From contig NZ_CADFGE010000022.1 in assembly GCF_902833645.1 (NCBI RefSeq), positions 1-64,000 on the forward strand: a stretch of DNA of 64,000 nt. Direction: 5' to 3'. Positions 41,817-50,627 of the stretch are shown piece after piece; the first letter of the stretch is position 1; each line of letters opens with the position of its first letter. The notes under the pieces were generated by a model. The model did no database searches. It was given only the letters and a program-made list of their open reading frames with translations, and was not told the origin of the DNA. This stretch comes from Paraburkholderia fungorum. Its GTDB lineage: Bacteria > Pseudomonadota > Gammaproteobacteria > Burkholderiales > Burkholderiaceae. The position numbers were made by a program, and so were the translations under genes.

Positions 41817-42542
41817 ATGAGAGACGACAACGTGGCTGCCGACATCACGGAAAACAACGAGACACAGGACGAAACGCCCGCACCTTTGCGGCGGCGCAAG
41901 GCGCACATTCGCGAGTCGAATGAAATGCATTTGTTGGCGTGCGCCGAAGCCGTTTTCGCGGAACGAGGACTCGACGGCACCAGCACCGCGATGATCGCGG
42001 AACGCGCAGGCTTACCGAAAGCCAACGTGCACTACTACTTCCCAACGAAGCTCGCGTTGTACCGCCGTGTGCTGGAAGACCTGTTCGAGGACTGGCACCG
42101 CGCGGCCGATACGTTCGAATGCAGCGACGATCCGGTCGAAGCGATCGGCGGATACGTACGCGCGAAAATGGAGTTGTCGCGCCGCCGGCCTTTAGGCTCG
42201 AAGGTATGGGCGAGCGAGATCATTCACGGCGCGGAACACATGGAGGACATTCTCACGGGACGCGTGAAGCCCTGGCTGGACAGCAGGGTGAAGGTGATCG
42301 ACAACTGGATCGCACGCGGACTGCTGGCGCCGGTGAATGCGCAAACATTGATGTACATGATCTGGGCGACCACCCAGCATTACGCCGACTTCGACGCGCA
42401 GATTCGCGCGCTCAAAGGCAAGCGCGCGCTGACGCAGAAGGCATTCGAAGCAACCACGGAGGAAGTCGTGCAGTTGGTGATCCGCGCGTGTGGCGCGGTG
42501 TCGCCGGCGCAGCACGAGGACGGCGCGGACCCGTCCAGATAG
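41817..42542 (+). CDS. TetR-family regulator, RutR-like
   Basis: A 241-residue regulator with a TetR N-terminal HTH (VFAERGLDGTSTAMIAERAG, LPKANVHYYFPTKLALYRRV) and a RutR/YcdC-like C-terminal ligand domain (SRRRPLGSKVWASEIIHGAE, MYMIWATTQHYADFDAQI). E. coli RutR responds to uracil or thymine and controls pyrimidine use, so divergence from the pyrimidine operon agrees. The ATG at 41817 has AAGG five bases upstream. Further in-frame starts lie up to 24 codons upstream. The C-terminal 20 residues are a disordered tail. Confidence 0.88.
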   Translation: MRDDNVAADITENNETQDETPAPLRRRKAHIRESNEMHLLACAEAVFAERGLDGTSTAMIAERAGLPKANVHYYFPTKLALYRRVLEDLFEDWHRAADTFECSDDPVEAIGGYVRAKMELSRRRPLGSKVWASEIIHGAEHMEDILTGRVKPWLDSRVKVIDNWIARGLLAPVNAQTLMYMIWATTQHYADFDAQIRALKGKRALTQKAFEATTEEVVQLVIRACGAVSPAQHEDGADPSR

Positions 42543-42551
42543 AAAGCAAAA

Positions 42552-42585
42552 AAACCGGCTGCGTTTTTCACGGTCAGCCGGTTTT
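42552..42585. terminator. Bidirectional terminator between tetR and boxA
   Basis: AAACCGGCTG / CAGCCGGTTT, with a 13-base loop, and A/T runs on either side. It sits between the converging tetR and boxA genes. Confidence 0.85.
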
Positions 42586-42635
42586 CATACTAGTGCGTGA
42601 GATCGCTTTAGCGGTTTAGCTCCTCCCTTACCCGT

Positions 42636-43874
42636 TCAATACGTCTCCAGATGCAGCCGCCCTTCCCGCTTCAGCTTCAGCCATAGCGCTTCCCAGTCGA
42701 GTTGATGCTGCTCGCCGATTTCCTTGAGCGCCTGCAGCACACCATCTTCCATACCCTTCAATCCGCACACGTAGATATGCGTGTTGTCGTCCTTGAGCAT
42801 ATGCGCGACGTCCACCCCACGCTCACGCATCGCGTCCTGCACATAGCGCTTGGGCTGACCCGGCGTACGCGAGAACGCCAGATTCGTATCGATGAAATCC
42901 TTCGGCAGATTCGTCAACGGTCCGAAGTACGGCAACTCTTCTTTGGTGCGCGCGCCGAAGAACAACATCAGCTTGCCGGTCGCGCCTTTCAGGCGACGCC
43001 GCCTGCGGTACTCGGTCATCGCGCGCATCGGCGCCGATCCGGTACCCGTGCAAATCATCAGCAGATGCGAGTTCGGATGATTCGGCATCAGGAACGTGCC
43101 GCCGAATGGGCCGATCACGCTCACGACGTCGCCCTTCTTCAGATCGCACAGATAGTTTGAGCAGACTCCGTCGAGCGCGTCGCCGTGCTGTCGGGAAACC
43201 CGCTTCACGGTAAGCGAAACGTTGTTATAGCCTGGGCGTTCGCCGTCGCGTGGGCTCGCAATCGAATATTGCCGCGCGTGATGCGTGCGGCCATCGGCAG
43301 CGGCTCCAGGCGGCAGGATGCCGATCGACTGGCCTTCCAGAACCGGGAAAGGCATCGAACCGAAATCGAGCACGATGTGATGGATATCGCTATCGGTCGA
43401 CGCGTCGGTGAGCCGGTAGTTGCCGACCACCGTTGCGGTAGTCGGCGCCTTGTGGGTATAGAGATTCACGTAGGGCTTCGCGGCAGACCACGGCGGCACG
43501 ACCGAGCCGCGCACGGTATCGACTTCGATACCGCTCGCGTCTGCAGCCGCATCGCCTGGTGCGCCGGTGTCGCCCTCTTCCGGCGCCGGCACGGCCATCG
43601 TGTTCTGCTCCGGCAGCACGTCCCATTTGAGTTGCTCGTCAATGGGATATGCATCGGCCTTCAGCACGGTGCGCCAGTTATCGATCGCGCCGGTGGGACA
43701 TGGTGGCACGCATGCCATGCAGCCGTTGCAAACATCCGCCTTGACGACATAGTTGTTCTCGTCGTGCGTGATCGCATCGACCGGGCAAGTCTCTTCGCAG
43801 GTATTGCAGCGAATGCAGATTTCCGGATCGATCAGATGCTGCCTGAGAACTTCGATCGATACTGGGCCGTTCAT
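42636..43874 (-). CDS. boxA: Benzoyl-CoA 2,3-epoxidase, reductase subunit BoxA
   Basis: A 412-residue iron-sulfur flavoprotein. The N-terminal ferredoxin part has CIRCNTCEETCPVD (first Cys at residue 20) and CNGCMACVPPCPTG, then a polar linker, and the C-terminal two-thirds is an FNR-type FAD/NADPH module with RQYSIASP, and SHLLMICTGTGSAPMRAMTE. It supplies NADPH electrons to the BoxB di-iron epoxidase. GGAGGAAGTC precedes ATG 43874. It is the last gene of the boxR-boxC-boxB-boxA operon. Confidence 0.95.
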   Translation of the reverse strand: MNGPVSIEVLRQHLIDPEICIRCNTCEETCPVDAITHDENNYVVKADVCNGCMACVPPCPTGAIDNWRTVLKADAYPIDEQLKWDVLPEQNTMAVPAPEEGDTGAPGDAAADASGIEVDTVRGSVVPPWSAAKPYVNLYTHKAPTTATVVGNYRLTDASTDSDIHHIVLDFGSMPFPVLEGQSIGILPPGAAADGRTHHARQYSIASPRDGERPGYNNVSLTVKRVSRQHGDALDGVCSNYLCDLKKGDVVSVIGPFGGTFLMPNHPNSHLLMICTGTGSAPMRAMTEYRRRRRLKGATGKLMLFFGARTKEELPYFGPLTNLPKDFIDTNLAFSRTPGQPKRYVQDAMRERGVDVAHMLKDDNTHIYVCGLKGMEDGVLQALKEIGEQHQLDWEALWLKLKREGRLHLETY

Positions 43875-43932
43875 GACTTCCTCCACCCTATATTCGCGCG
43901 AATACGACACCGCGCTTTTCCAATCACCGTAC

Positions 43933-45360
43933 TTAGTTAAAGCGCACGTACTCGAAATCGACCGGCTGACGGTTCACACCCATGGCCGGCGGCGCAATCC
44001 AGTTCGCGAACTTGCCGGGCTCGACCACCCGGCCCATCAACGAGGCGACATACGCGCGGTCTTCCGGCGTTGCGAGCCACTTCGCTTCGTTGGCAGCCCA
44101 CTCGGTTTCGCTGACCACCCGGCCATCGGGCGACACACGAGTGCCCGCAAAGGTGCCGATCTGACGGTTGAACGCTTTATGCGGCACCGTCATGCGGAAA
44201 TCGATGCCGGCCTTCTCGAGCACCTTGTTCCAGCGGCCGACGCCCGCCACCGAATCCTTAATGTAGTCGTCGCGCAGCACTTCGTTCATCGCGTTGAGCA
44301 TCGGCACTTCGCGCTCTACCAGTTTGCCGTCCTGCACGTCGAGCAGCTTGTAGCTTTGACCGTTCAATTGATGATCGTCGTCGCGCTTGTTCTCTTCATA
44401 GCGGCCCTTCAGGCCCGAGCTATAGAACGTGGCCGCATTCGACGAATGGTCGGCGCCGAACAGGTCGATCGTCACGGAATAGTGGAAGTTCAGATAACGC
44501 TGGATTGTCGGCAGATCGATCACGCCGGCCGCGCGAATCTTCGCGACGTCGTCCGTGCCCAGTTCGTTCATCACCTGCGCGGTGCGCTGGATCACGCGCG
44601 ACACACCCGATTCGCCGACAAACATGTGATGCGCTTCTTCGGTCAGCATGAACTTCGTGGTGCGTGCGAGCGGATCGAAACCCGATTCCGCGAGCGCCGA
44701 CAACTGGAACTTGCCGTCACGGTCGGTGAAGTACGTGAACATATAGAACGCCAGCCAGTCCGGCGTTTTCTCGTTGAACGCGCCGAGAATGCGCGGATTG
44801 TCATCGTCACCCGAGCGGCGACCGAGCAGTGCTTCGGCTTCCTCACGACCGTCGCGGCCGAAGTAACGGTGCAGCAGGTAGACCATCGCCCACAGGTGGC
44901 GGCCTTCTTCAACGTTCACCTGGAACAGGTTGCGCAGGTCGTACATGGACGGCGCGGTCAGACCCAGATGCCGCTGCTGTTCCACCGAAGCCGGTTCCGT
45001 ATCGCCTTGCGTCACGATAATGCGGCGCAGATTCGCGCGATGCTCGCCGGGCACGTCCTGCCACGCCGCCTCACCCTTATGCTCGCCAAAATGAATCTTG
45101 CGGTCCTGCTCGCCGGGTGTTAGGAAAATGCCCCAGCGATAGTCCGGCATCTTCACGTGATCGAAATGCGCCCAACCGCCCGCGTCGACGCTCACCGCCG
45201 TGCGCAGATACACGTCGTAGCCATGCGAGCCTTCCGGGCCCATATCGCCCCACCACGACAGAAAATTCGGCTGCCATTGTTCGAGCGCGCGCTGCAGTGC
45301 GCGGTCGTCGGCGAGATTGACGTTGTTCGGAATCTTTTCGCTGTAATTGATCGTAGACAT
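43933..45360 (-). CDS. boxB: Benzoyl-CoA 2,3-epoxidase, oxygenase subunit BoxB
   Basis: A 475-residue di-iron protein that epoxidises benzoyl-CoA at C2-C3 with O2. Ferritin-like metal motifs are visible, with EEGRHLWAMVYLLHRYFG and, near residue 240, LTEEAHHMFVGESGV. Length and sequence follow BoxB from Azoarcus and Burkholderia as I recall them. It is transcribed between boxC (107-bp gap) and boxA (58-bp gap). Confidence 0.96.
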   Translation of the reverse strand: MSTINYSEKIPNNVNLADDRALQRALEQWQPNFLSWWGDMGPEGSHGYDVYLRTAVSVDAGGWAHFDHVKMPDYRWGIFLTPGEQDRKIHFGEHKGEAAWQDVPGEHRANLRRIIVTQGDTEPASVEQQRHLGLTAPSMYDLRNLFQVNVEEGRHLWAMVYLLHRYFGRDGREEAEALLGRRSGDDDNPRILGAFNEKTPDWLAFYMFTYFTDRDGKFQLSALAESGFDPLARTTKFMLTEEAHHMFVGESGVSRVIQRTAQVMNELGTDDVAKIRAAGVIDLPTIQRYLNFHYSVTIDLFGADHSSNAATFYSSGLKGRYEENKRDDDHQLNGQSYKLLDVQDGKLVEREVPMLNAMNEVLRDDYIKDSVAGVGRWNKVLEKAGIDFRMTVPHKAFNRQIGTFAGTRVSPDGRVVSETEWAANEAKWLATPEDRAYVASLMGRVVEPGKFANWIAPPAMGVNRQPVDFEYVRFN

Positions 45361-45467
45361 GGTCGGTTCCCTGGTCGGAATACAGAGCTTGCGGATGAGA
45401 GGCGCGCGCCGGGCAGGTGGCGTCGCTAAACGTTACGTCGTGTCGTGTGGTGTCGTGTCAAAGAAAC

Positions 45468-47138
45468 TCAAACACGCGAGACGTCGAATTGCGCCTTGCT
45501 GCCTTTGCCGTACACCTTGAGCGCGCCCTTCTCGCCCACTGCGTTCGGCCGGTTGAAGATCCAGTTCTGCCATGCAGTGAGACGCCCGAAAATACGCGTC
45601 TCCATGGTTTCCGGGCCGTTGAAGCGCAGATTCGCTTCGAGGCCGGTCAAGGCATCCGGCGACATGGCCGCACGTTCTTCGAGCGCGATGCGGATTTCAT
45701 CGGCCCAATCGATATCGTCGGGCGAAGCGGTCACGAGGCCCAGACGCTCGGCTTCAACCGGTTTGATCGCCTGACCGATCTTCGAGCGCACCGCGTCGAG
45801 CGGCTCGACTTCTTCATAGAAGCGCCGCGCAAGGCGCGATTGATGCGTGACCATCGGATAGAGACCGAAGTTGACTTCCGACAGCGTGATGGCCGGCTCT
45901 TCGTCTTCGTTGCTCGGCAGTGCCGCCATATAGCTGCGGTCGCAGGCAAACGCGAGTTCCGCGAAGGTGCCCGCAAAGCACGAGCCCGGTTCGATCAGCG
46001 CGAACAGCGAACGCGACGACACGTCGATACGCGCCAGCGTGCGGCGCAGGAGACCGATGGTCTCGCGCACGAACCAGTGGTCCTTGTGCTGCATCAGCGT
46101 GGCGTCGGCGGCAAGCAGATTGCGTGCATCGCCTTCGGTCTTGAAGACCCAGGTACCGACGTCGAGCTCGTTGGTGCGCATCGACAGGATCGCGTCGTCG
46201 AGTTCGCGGGCGAACTGCAGCGGCCACCAATTCGTGCCGGCGGCGACGATCGCGTCGATTCCGGTGGGTTGTCCGGCTTGCGGCGCTTTGGCCGTAAAAG
46301 TGGCGATGCGTTTCGCACGATCGATCGTCACGTCGAGCGTTTTGTAAGTCAGGCCGTCTTCGCGATCGGTGCGTTCGATACGCGTAAGCATCACGCCTTG
46401 CGCATCCGACGGGCGATCGCTCTGTTCGGCGAGTTCAAGCGCGCGTGCCTGAATCGTCTGATCGAACTGATTCGGCTTCACGACTTCATCCACGAGACGC
46501 CATGCTTTCGCGCGTTCACCGCGAATGCCTTCCACCACCGTGCAGAAGATGTCCGCACGATCGTGACGCACCTTGCGTTTATCGGTGACGCGCGTCAGGC
46601 CGCCGGTGCCCGGCAGCACGCCCAGCAGCGGCACCTCCGGCAGCGATACCGACGACGAGCGGTCATCCACCAGATAGATTTCATCGCAGGCGAGCGCGAG
46701 TTCATAACCGCCGCCCGCGCACGCACCATTCACGGCAGCGAGAAACTTCAGACCTGAATGACGTGACGAGTCTTCGAGACCGTTGCGCGTTTCGTTGGTG
46801 AACTTGCAGAAGTTGACCTTCCACGCATGCGTGGAGAGGCCCAGCATGAAGATGTTCGCGCCCGAGCAGAACACGCGGTCCTTGAGACTCGTCAGCACGA
46901 CCGTCCTGACTTCGGGATGCTCGAAGCGGATCCGTTGTATCGCGTCGTGCAGTTCAATATCGACCCCGAGGTCGTATGAATTCAGCTTCAGCTTGTAACC
47001 GTCACGGATGCCACCGTCCTCGGCGATATCGATGCCGAGGGTCGCGACCGGACCGTTGAAACTCAGCTTCCAATGCTTGTACTGCGAGGGATCGGTGCGG
47101 TAATCGACCGGCGCGATTGCGGTTTCTGCTGTGGACAT
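45468..47138 (-). CDS. boxC: 2,3-epoxybenzoyl-CoA dihydrolase BoxC
   Basis: A 556-residue protein of the crotonase superfamily with two enoyl-CoA-hydratase-like halves. It opens the ring of 2,3-epoxybenzoyl-CoA using two waters, with release of formate, to give 3,4-dehydroadipyl-CoA semialdehyde. AAVNGACAGGGYELALACDE and LPEVPLLGVLPGTGGLTRV are typical crotonase motifs in the N-terminal half. AGGAG precedes ATG 47138. A promoter at 47180-47208 gives it its own start besides read-through from boxR. Confidence 0.96.
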   Translation of the reverse strand: MSTAETAIAPVDYRTDPSQYKHWKLSFNGPVATLGIDIAEDGGIRDGYKLKLNSYDLGVDIELHDAIQRIRFEHPEVRTVVLTSLKDRVFCSGANIFMLGLSTHAWKVNFCKFTNETRNGLEDSSRHSGLKFLAAVNGACAGGGYELALACDEIYLVDDRSSSVSLPEVPLLGVLPGTGGLTRVTDKRKVRHDRADIFCTVVEGIRGERAKAWRLVDEVVKPNQFDQTIQARALELAEQSDRPSDAQGVMLTRIERTDREDGLTYKTLDVTIDRAKRIATFTAKAPQAGQPTGIDAIVAAGTNWWPLQFARELDDAILSMRTNELDVGTWVFKTEGDARNLLAADATLMQHKDHWFVRETIGLLRRTLARIDVSSRSLFALIEPGSCFAGTFAELAFACDRSYMAALPSNEDEEPAITLSEVNFGLYPMVTHQSRLARRFYEEVEPLDAVRSKIGQAIKPVEAERLGLVTASPDDIDWADEIRIALEERAAMSPDALTGLEANLRFNGPETMETRIFGRLTAWQNWIFNRPNAVGEKGALKVYGKGSKAQFDVSRV

Positions 47139-47179
47139 GGGGCGTCTCCTGACTGGACGATGCGAAACTTGTTTCTCGA

Positions 47180-47208
47180 ACAATAGTGCATCGCCAACCC
47201 CGTGTAAA
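47180..47208 (-). promoter_or_regulatory. Predicted promoter and BoxR site of boxC
   Basis: On the minus strand TTTACA (-35, 47203-47208) and TATTGT (-10, 47180-47185) are 17 bp apart. AAGTGCTTTACA overlaps the -35 and GCACTATTGT the -10. Related sequences (AGTGCTTGACA and GCACTATAGT) lie at the boxR/boxD promoters, so these are candidate BoxR operators. Confidence 0.6.
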
Positions 47209-47255
47209 GCACTTTAGTTCATGTTTGCTAGTAAACCCTGGAACTCTGCTGCACG

Positions 47256-48248
47256 TCAGCTCACCCGTGCCTCATCCGGCGATTCAGCCGCGAGCCTTGC
47301 TGCAAGCCGGTCACGCAGTTGCAAGTAGGCGTCGGCCAAAGTTTTTTCGCTGGTGTCGAAGGTCATGTCGGCGCGGCCGTACAGTTCGCTGCGCCCCGCC
47401 AGGATGCGCTTGAGGTCGTCCATCGCCTCCTTGTTGCCGGACATCGGGCGCAGGTCGCCTTGCGCGACGACACGGCGCATATGCTCTTCCGGCGTGGCCT
47501 GCAGCCATACGGTGAAGCAGTGCGACAGCAATGCGTTGAAAGTGCCGGACTCCGATACCAGCCCGCCCGGCGACGCGATCACCGCGCGCTCATGTTCCTG
47601 AATCACCGCCTCGAGCGCGCGATGCTCATAGCGCCGGTATGCGCTCGCACCATAGAGAGAATGAATCTCGGACGGTGGGCAGCCAGCCAGTTGCTCGATC
47701 ACGCGCGTGAGTTCGACGAACGGCACCTTGCGCTCCTGCGCCAGCATCCGCCCGAGGGTCGACTTGCCGGCCCCACGCAAACCGATCAGCGCGATCCGGT
47801 CCTTGCGATGCGGGTCGCGCGGTGCCTGCGCGAACATCTCGGCAAGCGCCACGCGGGCGCGCTGCAGCGCCGCCTGGTCGCGCCCTTGCAGCAATTCGCG
47901 GATCAGCAGCCATTCGGCGGATGCGGTGGTTTCGTCGCCGATGACTTCAGCCAGCGGACAGTTCAGCGTCGCCGCGATTTGCCGCAGCACCAGCACCGAC
48001 GCGTTGCCCACCCCGGACTCCAGATTCGCCAGATGACGCTCGGACAAGCCGGTTTCGGTCGCCAGCGTCTTGCGCGTCATGCCGCGGCGCGCGCGCAGCA
48101 GGCGCACACGCTCGCCCATCGCCGTCAGAAAAGGATCGCGCTCCTCGCGTTCGCCGGCGCGCTCAGTGGCGCCGGCGGCCCGTTCCGTGCGGCTTGCGTC
48201 TTCATCGGCAGAATCATCCAGCGATGTGGAAGAGTAATTTTGGTTCAT
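47256..48248 (-). CDS. boxR: BoxR, XRE-shikimate kinase fusion repressor
   Basis: A 330-residue regulator. After a roughly 40-residue acidic/polar tail, an XRE HTH (MGERVRLLRARRGMTRKTLA, TGLSERHLANLESG) occupies residues 45-105. A linker leads to a shikimate-kinase-like domain with Walker A RGAGKSTLGRMLA and ASPGGLVSESGTFNALL. In related BzdR/BoxR proteins this C-terminal part binds benzoyl-CoA and relieves repression. The ATG at 48248 is chosen. A longer frame upstream lies in the promoter region. It is divergent from the boxD operon. Confidence 0.93.
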   Translation of the reverse strand: MNQNYSSTSLDDSADEDASRTERAAGATERAGEREERDPFLTAMGERVRLLRARRGMTRKTLATETGLSERHLANLESGVGNASVLVLRQIAATLNCPLAEVIGDETTASAEWLLIRELLQGRDQAALQRARVALAEMFAQAPRDPHRKDRIALIGLRGAGKSTLGRMLAQERKVPFVELTRVIEQLAGCPPSEIHSLYGASAYRRYEHRALEAVIQEHERAVIASPGGLVSESGTFNALLSHCFTVWLQATPEEHMRRVVAQGDLRPMSGNKEAMDDLKRILAGRSELYGRADMTFDTSEKTLADAYLQLRDRLAARLAAESPDEARVS

Positions 48249-48278
48249 GTTTAACTGCCTCTCGAATACGTTACATGT

Positions 48279-48307
48279 ACTATAGTGCTTGACAGGCGCA
48301 GAGTGAA
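48279..48307 (-). promoter_or_regulatory. Predicted promoter of boxR
   Basis: Minus-strand TTCACT (48302-48307) and TATAGT (48279-48284), 17-bp spacing. It overlaps the opposing promoter for the 48433 gene, so a protein bound here would control both directions. Confidence 0.55.
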
Positions 48308-48317
48308 CGGTTAATTT
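48289..48317 (+). promoter_or_regulatory. Predicted promoter of the DUF4863-boxD-bclA operon
   Basis: TTGACA (48289-48294) and TAATTT (48312-48317) with 17-bp spacing, a strong sigma-70 match. The AGTGCTTGACA element at its -35 matches the boxC promoter element. Confidence 0.7.
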
Positions 48318-48432
48318 TCGCCAAATATTGATCCAATAACAAACGCTGTCGAAGTTTTTCGGCAGCGTCACGGAAACGGCGCGGCGACACGCATGAATTA
48401 ACGTGCGTGCGCGCGTCGATCTGGAGGCTTGC

Positions 48433-48912
48433 ATGTCCCCACACACCTTCCAACGCCTGATTGCCGGCGTCACCGAGCAACTTGCCGGACGGCCGCTCGA
48501 CAGCACGCTGGCCGCATGGCTCAACGACACGTATCCCGCGGATAGCGCGACCTTCCGCAGTCTGACGGAGGCCTGCCGCACGGGCGTGGCTGAAGGCTGG
48601 CTGTGCAACCGCGAAGGCGGCGGAATTCGCTACGGCCGGATCTTCAAGGCCTTGCCGGAAACCCACGGTTTTTCGGTGGACGTCGTCGATATGAAGGATA
48701 TTGCCGGTCCGCACCACGTACACCCGAACGGCGAAATCGATCTGATCATGCCGCTCACCGAAGGCGCCACCTTCGACGGTCATCCGGCCGGCTGGTGCGT
48801 GTACGGCCCCGGCAGCGCGCATCGTCCGACCGTCGCGAACGGCCAAGCCCTGGTGCTGTATCTGCTGCCGCAAGGCGCAATCGAATTCACCGCCCCGCCT
48901 CCTTCCGCCTGA
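48433..48912 (+). CDS. DUF4863 / 4-hydroxylaminobenzoate lyase-like protein
   Basis: A 159-residue protein of DUF4863, whose known member PnbB converts 4-hydroxylaminobenzoate to protocatechuate and ammonia. GPHHVHPNGEIDLIMPL is a cupin-like metal motif with clustered His. GWCVYGPGSAHRPTV follows. Here it precedes boxD by eight bases and is probably co-transcribed, so its role concerns benzoate metabolism, perhaps detoxification of a by-product. That is inference. The ATG at 48433 has GGAGG upstream. An upstream start at 48403 is less likely. Confidence 0.8.
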   Translation: MSPHTFQRLIAGVTEQLAGRPLDSTLAAWLNDTYPADSATFRSLTEACRTGVAEGWLCNREGGGIRYGRIFKALPETHGFSVDVVDMKDIAGPHHVHPNGEIDLIMPLTEGATFDGHPAGWCVYGPGSAHRPTVANGQALVLYLLPQGAIEFTAPPPSA

Positions 48913-48920
48913 GACTCGCC

Positions 48921-50519
48921 ATGACCGAACTATTGAAAAACTACGTGGCAGGCCAATGGGTCGCGGGCAGCGGCGACGGCGTCACATTGACCGACCCGGT
49001 CACCGGCGAAGCGCTCGTGCGCGTCTCCAGCCAGGGCCTCGATCTCACCCATGCATTCGCTTTCGCGCGAGAAGAAGGCGGCGGCGCCTTGCGCGCGCTG
49101 ACCTATGCGCAGCGCGCCGCCCGCCTCGCCGAGATCGTCAAAATGCTGCAGACGAAACGCGACGACTACTACGCGATCGCAACCGCGAACTCAGGCACCA
49201 CGCGCAATGATTCGGCGGTCGACATCGACGGCGGCATCTTCACGCTGTCGTATTACGCGAAACTCGGCGCCTCGCTCGGCGACGTGCATGCGCTGCGCGA
49301 CGGCAACGCCGTATCGCTGAGCAAGGACCAGTCGTTCAGCGTGCAGCACGTGCTCACGCCGACGCGCGGCGTCGCGCTCTTTATCAACGCGTTCAATTTT
49401 CCGTCGTGGGGTTTGTGGGAGAAGGCAGCGCCGGCTCTGCTATCCGGCGTACCGGTGATCATCAAGCCCGCCACGGCGACAGCATGGCTTACGCAACGAA
49501 TGGTTGCCGACGTGGTCGACGCGGGCATTCTTCCGCCCGGCGCGCTATCGATCATCTGCGGCAGTTCTGCGGGTCTGCTCGATCAGGTTCAGGCCTTCGA
49601 CGTGGTGTCGTTCACCGGCTCCGCGCAAACCGCTGCAACCTTGCGTGCGCATCCCGCTTTCGTCGAGCGCGGCGCACGGCTGAATGTCGAGGCCGACAGC
49701 CTCAACAGCGCGATTCTCTGTGCCGATGCAACGCCCGATACCCTCGCCTTCGAACTGTTCATCAAGGAGGTAGTGCGGGAGATGACCGTGAAGTCCGGCC
49801 AGAAATGCACGGCGATCCGGCGTGCATTCGTGCCGGAAGCATCGCTCGAAGCGGTGCTCGAAGCCCTCAAGGCAAAGCTCGCGAAAATCACTGTCGGCAA
49901 TCCGCGCAACGAGGCCGTGCGAATGGGCTCGCTCGTCAGCCGCGAGCAACGCGACAACGTGCTGGCCGGCATCGCCGCGTTGCGCGAGGAAGCGGTGGTC
50001 GCCTACGACGGCTCGGCGGCACCCTTTGTCGATGCCGATGCAGCGATTTCGGCTTGCGTCGGACCGCATCTGTTCGTGGTCAACGATCCCGATAGCGCGA
50101 CGCTGCTGCATGACATCGAAGTGTTTGGGCCAGTCGCAACCGTGGCGCCGTATCGCGTCGCTGCGGCAGCAAGCGGGACTCTCCCGGAAGCGCACGCCAT
50201 CGCGCTCGCGCGACGCAGCCAGGGCTCGCTTGTCGCTTCGATCTATTCGAACGACGACGCCCATCCTGGCAAGCTCGCACTGGAACTCGCCGATACGCAT
50301 GGACGTGTCCACGCGATCTCGCCCGCGGTACAGCAGAGCCAGACCGGCCACGGCAACGTGATGCCGATGTCGCTGCATGGTGGACCGGGCCGCGCGGGTG
50401 GCGGCGAAGAGCTCGGCGGCATTCGTGCCCTGGGTTTCTACCACAGGCGCTCAGCCGTTCAGGCAGCGGGCGCCGCACTCGACGCATTGACGCAAGCCAC
50501 GCATTTGCCCGTGGCATAG
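48921..50519 (+). CDS. boxD: 3,4-dehydroadipyl-CoA semialdehyde dehydrogenase BoxD
   Basis: A 532-residue aldehyde dehydrogenase of the PaaZ/BoxD type that oxidises the BoxC product to 3,4-dehydroadipyl-CoA with NADP. The active-site Cys is in VKSGQKCTAIRRAF (about residue 296) and the general base Glu is in ARLNVEADSLNSA (about 256). FINAFNFPSWGLWEKAAPAL and SFTGSAQTAATLR are fold motifs. It starts at 48921, eight bases after the DUF4863 stop. An apparent longer frame runs upstream in that gene but is out of register with family N-termini (MTELLKNYVAGQW). Confidence 0.94.
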   Translation: MTELLKNYVAGQWVAGSGDGVTLTDPVTGEALVRVSSQGLDLTHAFAFAREEGGGALRALTYAQRAARLAEIVKMLQTKRDDYYAIATANSGTTRNDSAVDIDGGIFTLSYYAKLGASLGDVHALRDGNAVSLSKDQSFSVQHVLTPTRGVALFINAFNFPSWGLWEKAAPALLSGVPVIIKPATATAWLTQRMVADVVDAGILPPGALSIICGSSAGLLDQVQAFDVVSFTGSAQTAATLRAHPAFVERGARLNVEADSLNSAILCADATPDTLAFELFIKEVVREMTVKSGQKCTAIRRAFVPEASLEAVLEALKAKLAKITVGNPRNEAVRMGSLVSREQRDNVLAGIAALREEAVVAYDGSAAPFVDADAAISACVGPHLFVVNDPDSATLLHDIEVFGPVATVAPYRVAAAASGTLPEAHAIALARRSQGSLVASIYSNDDAHPGKLALELADTHGRVHAISPAVQQSQTGHGNVMPMSLHGGPGRAGGGEELGGIRALGFYHRRSAVQAAGAALDALTQATHLPVA

Positions 50520-50627
50520 CGCGCACGAGACAGGCACGAAGCGAAGAAGGAAGCAATCAGGCAGTAAGCATCGCGCGGATCATGAGCACATAACCGCCGG
50601 ACCGCCCCCACCCGTTGGAGGAGACAT

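Noticed and set aside
48603..48920. Upstream extension of the boxD frame
   Set aside because: It overlaps the DUF4863 gene and does not resemble aldehyde dehydrogenase N-termini; the ATG at 48921 begins the conserved sequence.
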